This document shows, piece after piece, positions 34,055 to 45,804 of a stretch of 64,000 nt of DNA (position 1 is its first letter; each line of letters begins with the position of its first letter). The DNA is from Oxalobacter sp. (lineage in GTDB: Bacteria; Pseudomonadota; Gammaproteobacteria; Burkholderiales; Burkholderiaceae_D). Location of the stretch: contig QZKY01000011.1 of NCBI GenBank assembly GCA_003605115.1, positions 62,001 through 126,000 of the forward strand, written 5' to 3'. Under the pieces are notes generated by a model that saw nothing but the letters and a program-made list of their open reading frames with translations, was not told where the DNA came from and made no database searches. A program made the translations under genes and the position numbers.

Positions 34055-34729
34055 TTAAACGGGAGCGGCTTCCTGCGTTGCAGGGGTTGGCGCAGTTGCA
34101 GGAGGGGGTTGCTCAATACTTGCAGGCGGAGCCGATTTTTGTGGCGCATCATTTGACGACGGGTCAACCGAGTGCGCGACCTTTTCTTCCTTTACGGATG
34201 GCGCAGCCGTTACCGCAGCCTGATTTTTGGCTGGCGCAGTTGCAGCAAGTTCCTTGCGCTGTTCGTCGGTTAATTGCTGGTAGTTTTGCCATTGCGCCAT
34301 TTTTTCGTTTGGCGGGAGTTTCTTTTTGGCGAGCGCGTAGTTTGCGCGCACCAGCTTGCGTTGCTCAGGCGTCAGCTTGACCCAGTCTCGCAAACGTTGT
34401 TGCGCGCGCTCTTTTTCATCTGGTGACATCAGTGCGATGCGGTCACCAATGACGAGCCAGGTTTTCTTCCCTGATGAACTGATGCGATTCCATTCGCCCG
34501 CCAAGGGTGCCAAGGCCTCGCGTTGGGTAGCAGAGAGTTCAGCCCAGCGTGGTTTGGTGCCTTTTTTGGCGCGGGCTTTGCGTGCGAGCGCTTCGGGACT
34601 CCAGTACATGTTCCATGCAAGGTACGAACACGTACTCATGACGACCATCGTGAGCGCCGCCAGTAAAGCCAGCAAACTGGTCTTTTGAGACCAGCGCTGA
34701 GGAGTAGGAGATGCCGTTTTTTCCGTCAC
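34055..34729 (-). CDS. DUF3106 membrane protein of a sigma-factor operon
   Basis: A 224-residue protein with one membrane helix (about residues 18-40), then a DUF3106 region rich in Trp and Arg (WAELSATQREALAPLAGEWN, LRDWVKLTPEQR) and a proline/alanine-rich tail. Repeated LTPEQR-like units resemble periplasmic stress proteins of the CpxP/Spy kind, which is an inference. It is the third gene of the operon with the sigma factor and DUF3619 gene, starting directly at the end of the latter. The set is widely conserved in Burkholderiales. Confidence 0.8.
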   Translation of the reverse strand: MTEKTASPTPQRWSQKTSLLALLAALTMVVMSTCSYLAWNMYWSPEALARKARAKKGTKPRWAELSATQREALAPLAGEWNRISSSGKKTWLVIGDRIALMSPDEKERAQQRLRDWVKLTPEQRKLVRANYALAKKKLPPNEKMAQWQNYQQLTDEQRKELAATAPAKNQAAVTAAPSVKEEKVAHSVDPSSNDAPQKSAPPASIEQPPPATAPTPATQEAAPV

Positions 34730-35137
34730 CTAGAACCCCTTTCGGTGGAGGTAGTTCTTGAACCCGGGGTCGAGATAGGCGTCCGGGGGGAGTTCGTCCG
34801 ATAGAACCGCAGCGTCCATTCTTGCGGTTTCTTGCAGTTGACGCTGTTCTTCTGCGTGGTAAACGCCCATTACGCCAGTAATGAGGACGGCCATCACAAT
34901 CGCCGCGCTGAAACGGCTGAGCCAGTAAGTGGCTGGATTGGTAAAAAAGTTGCCAATATAACCAGCAAAGACGTTTTGACGAGCGAATACCCGCAAAGGA
35001 GCTTCTTCCTTTTTGCGCGATATTGCCATTTCGCGTGCAGATGCCAAGCGTTCGACCACTTTTTCTGGAAGTTGGTCGAGTCTTTCATTTAAGGCATGCC
35101 GCACTTTGTAGGCGAAATCGATTTCTCGGTCGTTCAT
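34730..35137 (-). CDS. DUF3619 membrane protein, possible anti-sigma factor
   Basis: A 135-residue protein with a cytosolic N-terminus (DFAYKVRHALNERLDQLP), a single membrane helix near residues 75-95 and a short outer part ending YLDPGFKNYLHRKGF. It overlaps the sigma-factor gene by four bases, a layout typical of sigma/anti-sigma pairs; the anti-sigma role is inferred from position and topology, as no zinc-binding motif is present. Confidence 0.82.
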   Translation of the reverse strand: MNDREIDFAYKVRHALNERLDQLPEKVVERLASAREMAISRKKEEAPLRVFARQNVFAGYIGNFFTNPATYWLSRFSAAIVMAVLITGVMGVYHAEEQRQLQETARMDAAVLSDELPPDAYLDPGFKNYLHRKGF

Positions 35138-35703
35138 AACTTGATCCCTTTGGCTTTGAGTGCTTCAGCGAGGGCGCCTATTGCCCTGGAGCAATGAGTT
35201 TTGACGCTACCTTCTGTGCACCCCATAGCCTTGGCTGTCTCTGCCACATCCATGTCATGCCAGTAACGCATGAGAAAGGCTTCCCGTTGACGCGGCGACA
35301 GTTTTTCTACCTCATTTTCAATAATTTGCAGTGTCTGAGACCTTTCGAGTTGATCTTCGCCGGACTCGGATGTCTGGTTTCCGGATTCGGAGGCGTAGGA
35401 TTCAAGCAGGTCGAAGTTTTCATCTTCCTCTCCCGGGCGGCCAAAGCTGGAAAAGAGGCTGATCCAGGTATTTCTGAGCTTGTTACGTCGGAAAGTGTCG
35501 TTGAGGGTATTTTGCAAAATACGCTGAAAAAGGGGCGCGAGCTCTGGAGCGGGGCGGTCGCCATAGCTTTCTGCCAACTTGATCATGGCATCCTGGACAA
35601 CATCCAGGGCGGTTTCGTCGTTGCGGAGGGCGTAAACGGCTTGTTTAAAGGCGCGCTTTTCGACGCTTTTGAGAAAGTCGGAAAGTTCCTTGTCGGTAGC
35701 CAT
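35134..35703 (-). CDS. ECF-type RNA polymerase sigma factor
   Basis: A 189-residue sigma-70 family factor of the ECF group. Region 2 covers about residues 10-80 (ALDVVQDAMIKLAESYGD), region 4 about 125-180 (LSPRQREAFLMRYWHDMDVAETAKAMGCTEGSVKTHCSRA). A long acidic linker separates them (GRPGEEDENFDLLES). The gene starts its own operon with DUF3619 and DUF3106 genes. It resembles the RpoE-like factors called SigZ or RpoE1 in Burkholderiales annotations; its regulon is unknown. Confidence 0.9.
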   Translation of the reverse strand: MATDKELSDFLKSVEKRAFKQAVYALRNDETALDVVQDAMIKLAESYGDRPAPELAPLFQRILQNTLNDTFRRNKLRNTWISLFSSFGRPGEEDENFDLLESYASESGNQTSESGEDQLERSQTLQIIENEVEKLSPRQREAFLMRYWHDMDVAETAKAMGCTEGSVKTHCSRAIGALAEALKAKGIKL

Positions 35704-36265
35704 CAGGCGTGCCGTCCTGTAAGCGGGAGCGTAGTGGACGTGAACGTGGTTTGCATGGATGCGCGGGAGGTTTCTTTCGTACGCCCAGGGAAAGGAAAGC
35801 TGAAATGTCTCAATTGTTCATTCGGGGAAACTGAGGGCATGCTAGCAAATAACCGACAGTTTGTGCGGGTTTGCTGTAGAAAATCCCTTGTTTTTTCACG
35901 CTAATTCATGAAATGAGCTTTACCAAAATGAGCCTTCCGATTAACATTGTCGTCTTGTTCGCAATCCGCGGATTAATGGTTTGACGCTTGCAGTACATAA
36001 TGCTGCCGAGAGTACATAGCCGGCTTTCAGATAAAGCAGTTTGTTCTAACCCGTGTCACAAGCGCGAGAAATTGGCATTAGTGCTACAGAAATTCTGGCT
36101 GTAACTGTTGTGTTTTGCGGTATGCGGGTCTGTTCTTACCGGGGCAGGCGAGGTATCGGGAGCACATGTTCAAGTGAGGCCTTCGATCTGTTTCCCAATT
36201 CCGTTTCGTCAGGAGAGAACATCCGATCAATTTCCAATGGACCTTGAAAGGACTGGGTAATTTTT
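35704..36265. other. divergent intergenic region between the sigma operon and ilvI
   Basis: No gene or leader peptide with an isoleucine, leucine or valine run was found in front of ilvI. A direct repeat AAATGAGC(T/C)TT appears near 35912-35935. The promoters of both flanking operons must lie here but cannot be named with confidence. Confidence 0.4.
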
Positions 36266-37981
36266 ATGAGTTTAGAAATGATCGGCGCCGATGTTCTCGT
36301 GCGCTGTCTTGCAGAAGAGGGCGTCGAACACGTGTTCGGCTATCCCGGTGGTGCCGTGCTATACATCTACGATGCCATTTACAAGCAAGACAAATTTAAG
36401 CATATCCTCGTCAGACACGAGCAGGCGGCGGTTCACGCCGCAGACGCGTACGCGCGCAGCACCGGCAAGGTGGGCGTTGCAATCGTTACCTCGGGTCCCG
36501 GCGTGACCAATGCGGTCACCGGACTGGCGACCGCATACATGGATTCCACGCCGATGGTGGTGATTTCCGGCCAGGTGCCGAGCAGTGTCATTGGACAGGA
36601 CGCATTCCAGGAGTGCGATGCCGTTGGCATTACGCGTCCATGCGTCAAACACAATTTTCTTGTCAAAGATGTTCGCGACTTGGCGGCGACAGTCAAGAAG
36701 GCGTTTTATATCGCCGCGACAGGCCGTCCGGGTCCTGTGCTGATCGACGTTCCAAAAGATATCAGCATGCACCCCTGTGCTTACGCCTATCCAAAAGAAA
36801 TTGACATGCGTTCGTACAAGCCGATCGAAAAGGGTCATGCAGGCCAAATTCGCAAGGCAGTACAAATGTTGCTGCAAGCCGAACGTCCGATGATTTATGC
36901 AGGCGGCGGCATTGTGCTCGCAGATGCAGCGGAAGAGTTGAACAAGCTCGTGGATCGGCTCGGGTTCCCTTGCACGAATACCTTAATGGGGCTGGGGGGG
37001 TATCGCGCGTCGAGCGACAAGTATGTCGGCATGCTGGGCATGCACGGTACTTACGAAGCCAACATGGCCATGCAGAATTGCGACGTGTTGCTGGCGATTG
37101 GCGCGCGCTTTGATGATCGCGTGATCGGCAACATCCAGCACTTTGCTGCGCATCCGCGCAAGATTATTCACATCGATATTGATCCGTCATCGATTTCCAA
37201 GCGCGTCAAGGTGGAAGTGCCGATTGTCGGAGGGGTCAAAGAAGCGCTGCAAGAAGTGCATGCGCAGCTTGATGCCGCCAACATCAAACCCAACCCGCAC
37301 GCTTTATCGAATTGGTGGAAGCAGATTAACGAGTGGCGTCAGCTTGATTGCTTGAGCTATGAAACGTCGGACAAAATCATCAAGCCGCAGTATGTCGTTC
37401 AGAAGTTGTGGGATATCACCAAAGGCGATGCTTTCGTTTGTTCCGATGTGGGGCAGCATCAAATGTGGGCTGCACAATACTATCCGTTCGACAAGCCGCG
37501 TCGCTGGTTCAATTCGGGCGGTTTGGGCACGATGGGTGTTGGCCTGCCGTATGCGATGGGTGTGCAAACGGCATTCCCGGATGCAACCGTTGCATGCATC
37601 ACCGGTGAAGGTTCATTCCAGATGAACATTCAAGAACTCGCCACCTGCAAGCAATACAACCTCACCCCGAAGATCATTATGCTCAACAATGGTGTGCTGG
37701 GCATGGTGCGGCAGTGGCAACGCCTGGACTACGAATCGCGTTATTCGGAATCCTATGTTGACTCTCTCCCGGATTTCGAGAAGCTTGCCGAGTCGTATGG
37801 CCATGTCGGCATGAGAATCGAAAAGCCGTCTGATGTGGAAAGCGCGCTGAAAGAAGCGTTCGCCATGAAAGACAAGCTCGTGCTGATGAACTTCCTCACC
37901 GATCCGGAAGAAAATGTCTGGCCGATGGTGAAGCCTGGCAAGGGACTATCGCAAATGCTATTGGGCTCGGAGGAACTGTAA
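36266..37981 (+). CDS. ilvI: acetolactate synthase large subunit
   Basis: The 571-residue catalytic subunit of acetohydroxyacid synthase, first common step of isoleucine and valine synthesis. The ThDP-dependent order is complete: N-terminal pyrimidine-binding domain (EEGVEHVFGYPGGAVLYIYD, with the catalytic glutamate in VRHEQAAVHAADAYAR), FAD-binding middle domain, and ThDP motif GEGSFQMNIQEL ending in NNGVLGM. It is followed one base later by ilvH. The ribosome site AAGGA lies rather far (13 bases) from the ATG. Confidence 0.96.
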   Translation: MSLEMIGADVLVRCLAEEGVEHVFGYPGGAVLYIYDAIYKQDKFKHILVRHEQAAVHAADAYARSTGKVGVAIVTSGPGVTNAVTGLATAYMDSTPMVVISGQVPSSVIGQDAFQECDAVGITRPCVKHNFLVKDVRDLAATVKKAFYIAATGRPGPVLIDVPKDISMHPCAYAYPKEIDMRSYKPIEKGHAGQIRKAVQMLLQAERPMIYAGGGIVLADAAEELNKLVDRLGFPCTNTLMGLGGYRASSDKYVGMLGMHGTYEANMAMQNCDVLLAIGARFDDRVIGNIQHFAAHPRKIIHIDIDPSSISKRVKVEVPIVGGVKEALQEVHAQLDAANIKPNPHALSNWWKQINEWRQLDCLSYETSDKIIKPQYVVQKLWDITKGDAFVCSDVGQHQMWAAQYYPFDKPRRWFNSGGLGTMGVGLPYAMGVQTAFPDATVACITGEGSFQMNIQELATCKQYNLTPKIIMLNNGVLGMVRQWQRLDYESRYSESYVDSLPDFEKLAESYGHVGMRIEKPSDVESALKEAFAMKDKLVLMNFLTDPEENVWPMVKPGKGLSQMLLGSEEL

Positions 37982-37982
37982 C

Positions 37983-38474
37983 ATGCGTCACATTATTGCT
38001 GCATTGGTAGAAAACGAAGCGGGTGCACTCTCCCGCGTGGTCAGTCTGTTTGCCGCGCGCGGCTACAACATTGAAACGCTGACTGTGGCACCTACTGAGG
38101 ACGCGACCTTGTCACGGCTCACGGTGGTGACGAGCGGTTCCGACGACATCATCGAGCAGATTACAAAGCATCTGAATCGACTGATTGAAGTTGTGAAAGT
38201 GGTCGATCTTACCGACGGTTCGCACATTGAGCGAGAGCTCATGCTCATCAAGGTGCGCGCTGTTGGCAAGGAACGCGAGGAAATCAAACGTACCGTTGAC
38301 ATCTTTCGCGGCCATGTTATCGACGTGACGGAAAAGTCATACACGATTGAACTGACCGGCGACAAGACCAAGCTTGACGCGTTCATTGACGCAATTGACC
38401 GCGCATCGATTCTGGAAACCGTTCGCACGGGTGGCTCTGGCATTGGTCGTGGTGAACGGATTTTAAAAGTTTGA
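37983..38474 (+). CDS. ilvH: acetolactate synthase small (regulatory) subunit
   Basis: A 163-residue regulatory subunit. The N-terminal ACT domain (MRHIIAALVENEAGALSRVVSLFAARGYNIETLTV) binds valine for feedback control; the C-terminal domain ends in RTGGSGIGRGERILKV. It is coupled to ilvI with one base between stop and start. An extended palindromic element follows before ilvC. Confidence 0.96.
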   Translation: MRHIIAALVENEAGALSRVVSLFAARGYNIETLTVAPTEDATLSRLTVVTSGSDDIIEQITKHLNRLIEVVKVVDLTDGSHIERELMLIKVRAVGKEREEIKRTVDIFRGHVIDVTEKSYTIELTGDKTKLDAFIDAIDRASILETVRTGGSGIGRGERILKV

Positions 38475-38481
38475 TTAGTCA

Positions 38482-39616
<1,135 letters not shown>

Positions 39617-39634
39617 TTAACGTACGCGTTCAGA

Positions 39635-39666
39635 AAAAGGACGACCCAGTGGTCGTCCTTTTTTAA
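39635..39666 (+). terminator. intrinsic terminator after ilvC
   Basis: A perfect 12-base stem (AAAAGGACGACC paired with GGTCGTCCTTTT), loop CAGT, then further T residues. It begins 18 bases after the ilvC stop. Confidence 0.9.
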
Positions 39667-39716
39667 CGTAATCAGGAAAAACCGATATGTGTGTCGCGCA
39701 ATAAAAGGAAAAGACA

Positions 39717-40070
39717 ATGAAACAAAAACTGACTTACATACAAAAAATCAGGCTGGCGCTCTTTTTTGACATTGGCCAAGTAATTACCTTTTTGATCGTT
39801 GGGTGTGGTACAGCGGTGCTTATCGCGCCAATTATCTTCAAGGATACCTCTTTGCGTGTTGCTGCAGCGATCTTTGGTGGTGCGCTCGCGCTATTGATTG
39901 GCTTACCAATAGCATGCAATCGGCGTTTGCAGTCATTTGACAGGGATTTCGGCGAAGGGGTGTCCGATGGCGTGATCGAGTGGTTTCGCACCGCTTCAAA
40001 GGGGGATGCGCTGGATGTTCAATCGATTATAGACAAGCTTGAAGCTGAGAAAAGTAAGACCAAGGCGTGA
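39717..40070 (+). CDS. unknown 117-aa protein with two membrane helices
   Basis: Not recognised. Two hydrophobic segments (about 18-40 and 46-67) are followed by a soluble tail with DGVIEWFRTASKGDALDVQSIIDKLEAEK. A ribosome site AAAGGAAAAG precedes the ATG. It lies after the ilvC terminator and has no operon partner. Likely a small inner-membrane protein. Confidence 0.6.
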   Translation: MKQKLTYIQKIRLALFFDIGQVITFLIVGCGTAVLIAPIIFKDTSLRVAAAIFGGALALLIGLPIACNRRLQSFDRDFGEGVSDGVIEWFRTASKGDALDVQSIIDKLEAEKSKTKA

Positions 40071-40153
40071 TGGTGTGTGTTGGTGACGCAACGCTCTTCT
40101 GCAAGACACAGTATCTGCTAGCAACGCACCCCGAAATTAATTGGTGAACGTGC

Positions 40154-42796
40154 TCACGCGGCAGGCTGTGCGCGTTTCAAAAAATCACTGAATTCATCTT
40201 CTGGAATGGGGCGGGAAAACAGGTAGCCTTGTGCAAAGTCGCACCCAGCGCCAGAGAGCAAATCCAGATGTAATTCGGTCTCTACACCTTCAGCCACCAC
40301 TTGAATTCCAAGTTTGTGTGCCATGACAATGATGGCTTCACACAGTGCCATGTCATCTGTGTCGGAGTTCAGGTTGCGGACGAAGGATTGATCGATCTTC
40401 AGATAATCGAGGTCAAACTTTTTCAGATATGAAAGAGACGAGTAGCCAGTGCCGAAGTCGTCAAGGGAAATCTGCAAGCCAGCTTCTCGATAGCGCTCAA
40501 GCTGTTTAGTGGTGTTGACATTATTGTCCATCAAAAGGTTTTCCGTGATTTCAATGACGATGGCATCGCCAGCGACACCCTGTTCCTGCATGTATGCCAT
40601 CCATGCCGCAAACATGCCTTCATTCTTACGGAACTGCGCAGGCGATTTATTGACGCTGATCTGGAATTGTGGGTCGTACCATAGCCGCAGGCGCTTCGCG
40701 TGCTGAACGGCTTCCCGAAAAACGAAATCGCCGATTTCAATTATCAAACCAGTTTCTTCAGCCAGCGGAATAAATTCTGCCGGGCTGACCATGCCGCGAG
40801 CCGGATGGCGCCAACGAACCAACGCCTCTGCTTTGTTGATGCGTCCGGTTTTGAGGTCGAAGATTGGTTGGTAGTAAACGCTGATCTGGTTATTGCTCAG
40901 TGCGTTGCGTAGATCGCTGATGAGTTTTCTTCTTGCTTGTGCGGCGTCTTGCATGGATGGCGTGAAATAATGGAAAGTGTTCTTGCCATCGTATTTCGCT
41001 GCGTACATGGCCTGATCCGCGTTTTTCAGCAAGTCTTCCGGTTTGGAGGCATCATGCGGATAGAGGGTGATGCCAATGCTGGCCGATATATAAATGAGTT
41101 CATCACCATGCTGGAAGGGCTCGGCAAAAGTGTCCATGATCTTGGCAGCTACGCGCTCCACATTTTTGACATGCGAGAGTTCGCTCAAGAGGATGGTGAA
41201 TTCGTCCCCTCCCAATCGGGCAACAGTGTCAATTTTCCGCACACAATTGGTGAGCCGTATGGAGACTTCCTTTAGCAGCGCGTCGCCTACATCGTGCCCC
41301 AGGGTGTCGTTAATGTCTTTGAAGGCGTCCAGATCGAGAAAGAGTAGCGCCATCAGCGTCTGATGGCGATCGGCCTTGTTCATTTCCTGTTGCAGTCGGT
41401 CGAAAAGCATGCGCCGGTTGGGCAAGCCTGTCAGCAAGTCGATGTTAGCCTGTTGCCAGAGCAGTTCTTCCAGTTGTTTTTTCTTGGTGATGTCAGAAAA
41501 CAATGCAACACGTCGATGAACCGTACCATCTTCATGGTACGTCGTGTTGATGCGCAGCCACTCTGGAAACAACTCGCCATTTTTGCGGCGATTCCAGATT
41601 TCACCTTCCCATCGTCCGGCCGTGTTCAATGCGTGCCACATGGCGTCGTAAAACTCCTTGCCGTGATGACCGGACTGAAGCATGCGCGGGTTTTTTCCGA
41701 TGACCTCCTCCGCGCTGTAACCGGTCGTTTCGGTGAAGGCTGGATTGATGGCAAGGATGGTGGCGTTGGCGTCGGTAACGGTCATCCCCTCGCTGCTGGT
41801 TTGATAGACCAGCGAGGCCAATTCCAGTGCTTCTTCTGCGGCTTTGCGTTCCGTGATATCCGTGTGGGTGCCGGACATGATCAACGGGCTGCCATCCGCG
41901 TCCCACTTCACGATTTTGCCGCGGGTCAGTACCCACTTCCAGTCTCCGGATTTTGTGCGGCATCGAAAGGCCAATTCATGATAGGGAATAAGCCCCTTGC
42001 AGTGCCGGTCAAGGGATTCCCAGGCGCGAGAATAATCGGTCGGGTGAACATGTTGCAGCCAATTTTCCGGCTTCTTTTGCATTTCACCAGGCTGGTAGCC
42101 CAGCATGGATTCAAAGCGCGGGCTGACGATAAGTTCCTGCGTTTTGAGATTCCAGTCCCAGAATCCTTGATCGGAACCCTCTATGACGCGCGCAAAGCGG
42201 GCTTCGCTGTCGTGTAGTGCCGCTTCGGTCTTGAAGCGATTTTCAATGTATTGCAACAGCATTCCAAAACAGGCCGTCGCCGGGGTAAATATAAGCAAGA
42301 AAGGCAGCGCCACACTGTGCATGACCTCTTTCAGGGTGGCTGAAAGGAAAAGATGAAACAGTACGATTGATGTGATGTGGACGATAAAACCGAAGATGAG
42401 GAACTGAATAACCCCGAGCCTGACCCATCCTTTGACATGGAGATAATGGAAGGCGAGACCCAGTAGTGAGCTGAGGATGATGACGGAGAGGCCGACGTTT
42501 GCGCCAATGCCGCCCAGCCACAGGCGATAGCTTCCGGCGATGAAGGCAGCGATGAGCGTCGCCCAGGAGCCACCAAAGAGCGCTGTCATGCCTAAGACCA
42601 CCGAGCGTGGGTCGAAAATGGCACCGGGCGCGAGCGTGACGGGAAACATCATGCCGACGACGCAAATAACACCAAACAAAATACCCGTGGCAATTTGTTT
42701 GAGCATTTTGCGATCATGCAGAAGGTGGACGTTGATGGCTTGCAGCATGCACAAGGCCAACAAAAGCGCCACAGCGTTTACGAGATCAAGAAACAT
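40154..42796 (-). CDS. membrane-bound PAS-GGDEF-EAL protein (cyclic di-GMP turnover)
   Basis: An 880-residue signalling protein. The N-terminus holds six or so helices of the 5TM-LYT type (1-190), then two PAS domains (about 195-310 and 320-440), a GGDEF domain with intact ARLGGDEF and an EAL domain with AEALVRW and the DDFGTGYSSL loop. Both catalytic motifs are intact, so it could make or break cyclic di-GMP, or do one under control of the PAS input. It is divergent from mutS and stands alone. Confidence 0.92.
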   Translation of the reverse strand: MFLDLVNAVALLLALCMLQAINVHLLHDRKMLKQIATGILFGVICVVGMMFPVTLAPGAIFDPRSVVLGMTALFGGSWATLIAAFIAGSYRLWLGGIGANVGLSVIILSSLLGLAFHYLHVKGWVRLGVIQFLIFGFIVHITSIVLFHLFLSATLKEVMHSVALPFLLIFTPATACFGMLLQYIENRFKTEAALHDSEARFARVIEGSDQGFWDWNLKTQELIVSPRFESMLGYQPGEMQKKPENWLQHVHPTDYSRAWESLDRHCKGLIPYHELAFRCRTKSGDWKWVLTRGKIVKWDADGSPLIMSGTHTDITERKAAEEALELASLVYQTSSEGMTVTDANATILAINPAFTETTGYSAEEVIGKNPRMLQSGHHGKEFYDAMWHALNTAGRWEGEIWNRRKNGELFPEWLRINTTYHEDGTVHRRVALFSDITKKKQLEELLWQQANIDLLTGLPNRRMLFDRLQQEMNKADRHQTLMALLFLDLDAFKDINDTLGHDVGDALLKEVSIRLTNCVRKIDTVARLGGDEFTILLSELSHVKNVERVAAKIMDTFAEPFQHGDELIYISASIGITLYPHDASKPEDLLKNADQAMYAAKYDGKNTFHYFTPSMQDAAQARRKLISDLRNALSNNQISVYYQPIFDLKTGRINKAEALVRWRHPARGMVSPAEFIPLAEETGLIIEIGDFVFREAVQHAKRLRLWYDPQFQISVNKSPAQFRKNEGMFAAWMAYMQEQGVAGDAIVIEITENLLMDNNVNTTKQLERYREAGLQISLDDFGTGYSSLSYLKKFDLDYLKIDQSFVRNLNSDTDDMALCEAIIVMAHKLGIQVVAEGVETELHLDLLSGAGCDFAQGYLFSRPIPEDEFSDFLKRAQPAA

Positions 42797-43140
42797 GCTT
42801 TTTGCTCAAACAAGATAGGTTTGATGAATGTGTGTTGCACATCAGCGCATCAGAGGGGAAAAATCCCCGTAGGGACATGGCATCGAAGAAGCGCAGAACC
42901 CCAGCCGGTGTGCCGGTATTCTAATTCAAGGACGGGGTTTTTAAGCGTGTCGTAACTGCGATTCGTCAGACTTTTCCGTGTTATTTTGAAGCTGGGCAAA
43001 TGTTGGCTGTAACTGATTTTTTTACAGTCGCACGCGTTTTTGCCTCGGGAATTTTCTACAATAGCGTTTTCCTTATGGCGAACTTGTTTTTCACGCAAGT
43101 ACGACGAGGAACGCCACAGCCTTCGAGAGCACCCTGATTT
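42797..43140. other. divergent gap between the GGDEF/EAL gene and mutS
   Basis: No gene or RNA is seen. It contains AT-rich stretches suitable for the two divergent promoters, none clear enough to name. Confidence 0.4.
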
Positions 43141-45804
43141 ATGCCCAATACGCCGGACGACCTGCATCTTGCCAAGCACACACCGATGATGCAGCAATAC
43201 CTGTCCATCAAGGCGGAATACCCGGAAACTCTGGTGTTCTATCGGATGGGCGACTTCTACGAGCTGTTTTTCGATGATGCGGTCAAGGCAGCGCGGATGC
43301 TCGGCATCACGCTCACGCAGCGTGGCGCCAGCAATGGTGTGCCGATCAAGATGGCTGGGGTGCCTTTCCATGCGGTTGAACAATACCTGGCAAAACTGAT
43401 TAAACAGGGGGAATCCGTCGCACTGTGCGAGCAGATCGGCAACCCCGCGACCAGCAAGGGGCCTGTCGAGCGCAAGGTGGTGCGCGTGATCACGCCAGGC
43501 ACACTGTCGGATGCCGATTTGTTGCCGGAAAAGGCAGAACGTCCGCTGCTGGCGATTGCTTGTGTCATGCAACGCAAAACCGTGACGATCGGTTTGGCCT
43601 GGTTGTCGATGGCCAGTGGCGCACTGAGATTGATGGAATGTGTCGTAGAGGAAAAATTCGTCGCTATGCGACTGAAGCAGGAACTGGAGCGCATTGCGCC
43701 AGCCGAAATCCTGATTGCAGATGGCGCAGCCGTTGTGCTGGCAGAAGCGCTCTCGGGCAAAGTGGTGACAGTACCGGATTGGCATTTTGATGCAGGCAGT
43801 GGCGAAAAAGCCTTGTTGAACCAGTTGCATGTCGCCACATTGGCTGGCTTCGGCGCTGATGGCTTGACGGCTGCTCCAGGCGCAGCGGGAGCATTGCTGC
43901 GTTACGCGCAGTCCACGCAGGGCGGAGGATTGCAACATGTGCGCGGGCTGACGGTGGAATCTGAAAACGATGCCATTGGCATGGATGCTGCGACGCGACG
44001 CAATCTGGAATTGACCGAGAATTTGCGCGGGCAAGAAGCGTCGGCGTCGTCGCCAACCCTGTTTTCCATACTCGATCACTGCCACACCGCGATGGGCTCG
44101 CGTTTCTTGCGCCATTGCCTGCACCATCCTGTGCGCGATCAAGCCGTGCCGCGCGCGCGGCAGATTGCGATTGGCGCATTGACGAATGCAGACGCGACAG
44201 ATGGCTTGGCGAATGCCTTGGCCAATGTGCCGGATATCGAGCGGATCACGACGCGCATTGCATTGCTCTCGGCGCGTCCGCGCGACCTGGCAGGCTTGCG
44301 GAATGGATTGCAGCAATTGCCGTCGATTCGCTCTTACGTGGTGATGGCTGCGGACGATGCCGTGTTGCTGAAGCGTTTGCATGATGCGATTGCAACGCCT
44401 GCGGAATGTCTGGAGTTGCTTGAGCGTGCGATTGCACTGGAACCGGCAGCGATGGTGCGTGACGGTGGCGTGATCGCACGGGGATACGATGCGGAACTGG
44501 ACGAGCTGCGTAGCCTGTCCGAAAACGCAGGGCAGTTCCTGATTGATCTGGAAACGCGCGAGCGCGCGCGAACGGGCATTGCCAACTTGCGTGTGGAATA
44601 CAACAAGGTGCACGGCTTTTACATCGAAGTGACGCATGGCCAGACGAGCAAGGTGCCCGATGACTATCGTCGTCGCCAAACCTTGAAAAATGCAGAGCGT
44701 TACATCACGCCGGAATTGAAAGCCTTTGAAGACAAGGCGCTTTCTGCGCAAGAACGGGCGCTGGCGCGAGAAAAATTGCTCTACGATGCGCTGTTGCAGA
44801 ATCTCGCGCCGCATATCTCCGTGCTGCAAACGATTGCCCAATCCCTCGCGCAACTCGACGTGCTGGCAACGTTGGCCGAACATGCCGCCCGCAACAACTG
44901 GTGTGCGCCGCAATGGGTGAGCGAACCGTCGATTGCGATTGTGCAGGGGCGTCATCCTGTTGTTGAAGGGCACATCGAACGTTTCATTGCCAACGATTGC
45001 GATTTGTCCGAAGCGCGCAAATTCCTCCTGGTGACGGGGCCGAATATGGGCGGCAAATCGACGTACATGCGGCAGACCGCGCTGATTGTGCTGCTGGCGT
45101 ATATCGGCAGTTACGTCCCGGCGGCGAACGCGACGATTGGCTCCATTGATCGCATCTTCACGCGCATTGGTGCGGCAGATGATTTGGCGGGAGGGCGTTC
45201 GACTTTCATGGTGGAGATGACTGAGTCTGCGGCGATTTTGAATGGCGCGAGTGAGCATTCGCTGGTGTTGATGGATGAAGTGGGGCGGGGCACATCCACC
45301 TTCGACGGTTTGGCCTTGGCCTGGGCGATTGCGCGCCATTTGATTGAGACCACGAAAAGTTTCACCTTGTTTGCCACGCACTATTTTGAGCTGACGCAAT
45401 TGCCTGATGCACATCCGACAGCGGCGAATGTCCATTTGTCGGCGGTCGAACACAAGGACAGCATTGTCTTCTTGCATGCAGTGCAACCAGGGCCCGCGTC
45501 GCAAAGTTACGGCTTGCAGGTGGCGCAATTGGCGGGTGTGCCGCAAGCGGTGATCCGCGCCGCACGCAAACACCTGGCCTTGCTGGAATCCCAGTCGATG
45601 CAATCTTCGGCGCAGTTCGATTTGTTTTCGGTCGCGCAAACGCACGTCGAGCCAGTTCCTATAGAAATGGAAAGTGTGGCGCCACCGAGTGATCCTGTGG
45701 CGACGGCATTGTTGCAAGCTTTGACGCATGTCGATCCGGATGCTCTGTCTCCGCGCGATGCCTTGGAAACCTTGTATCACTTGAAAAAACTGATTCAGCC
45801 ATGA
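43141..45804 (+). CDS. mutS: DNA mismatch repair protein MutS
   Basis: An 887-residue mismatch sensor. The mismatch-reading N-terminus carries [12 protein letters not shown], where Phe and Glu contact the mispaired base. The core clamp and lever follow, and the ATPase has [14 protein letters not shown] and [19 protein letters not shown]. The C-terminal helix for tetramer formation lies after residue 800. The last four bases overlap the start of the next gene (ATGA). Confidence 0.97.
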   Translation: MPNTPDDLHLAKHTPMMQQYLSIKAEYPETLVFYRMGDFYELFFDDAVKAARMLGITLTQRGASNGVPIKMAGVPFHAVEQYLAKLIKQGESVALCEQIGNPATSKGPVERKVVRVITPGTLSDADLLPEKAERPLLAIACVMQRKTVTIGLAWLSMASGALRLMECVVEEKFVAMRLKQELERIAPAEILIADGAAVVLAEALSGKVVTVPDWHFDAGSGEKALLNQLHVATLAGFGADGLTAAPGAAGALLRYAQSTQGGGLQHVRGLTVESENDAIGMDAATRRNLELTENLRGQEASASSPTLFSILDHCHTAMGSRFLRHCLHHPVRDQAVPRARQIAIGALTNADATDGLANALANVPDIERITTRIALLSARPRDLAGLRNGLQQLPSIRSYVVMAADDAVLLKRLHDAIATPAECLELLERAIALEPAAMVRDGGVIARGYDAELDELRSLSENAGQFLIDLETRERARTGIANLRVEYNKVHGFYIEVTHGQTSKVPDDYRRRQTLKNAERYITPELKAFEDKALSAQERALAREKLLYDALLQNLAPHISVLQTIAQSLAQLDVLATLAEHAARNNWCAPQWVSEPSIAIVQGRHPVVEGHIERFIANDCDLSEARKFLLVTGPNMGGKSTYMRQTALIVLLAYIGSYVPAANATIGSIDRIFTRIGAADDLAGGRSTFMVEMTESAAILNGASEHSLVLMDEVGRGTSTFDGLALAWAIARHLIETTKSFTLFATHYFELTQLPDAHPTAANVHLSAVEHKDSIVFLHAVQPGPASQSYGLQVAQLAGVPQAVIRAARKHLALLESQSMQSSAQFDLFSVAQTHVEPVPIEMESVAPPSDPVATALLQALTHVDPDALSPRDALETLYHLKKLIQP

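Noticed and set aside
36000-36265. attenuator or leader peptide before ilvI
   Set aside because: No short frame with a run of Ile, Leu or Val codons and no terminator hairpin could be found.
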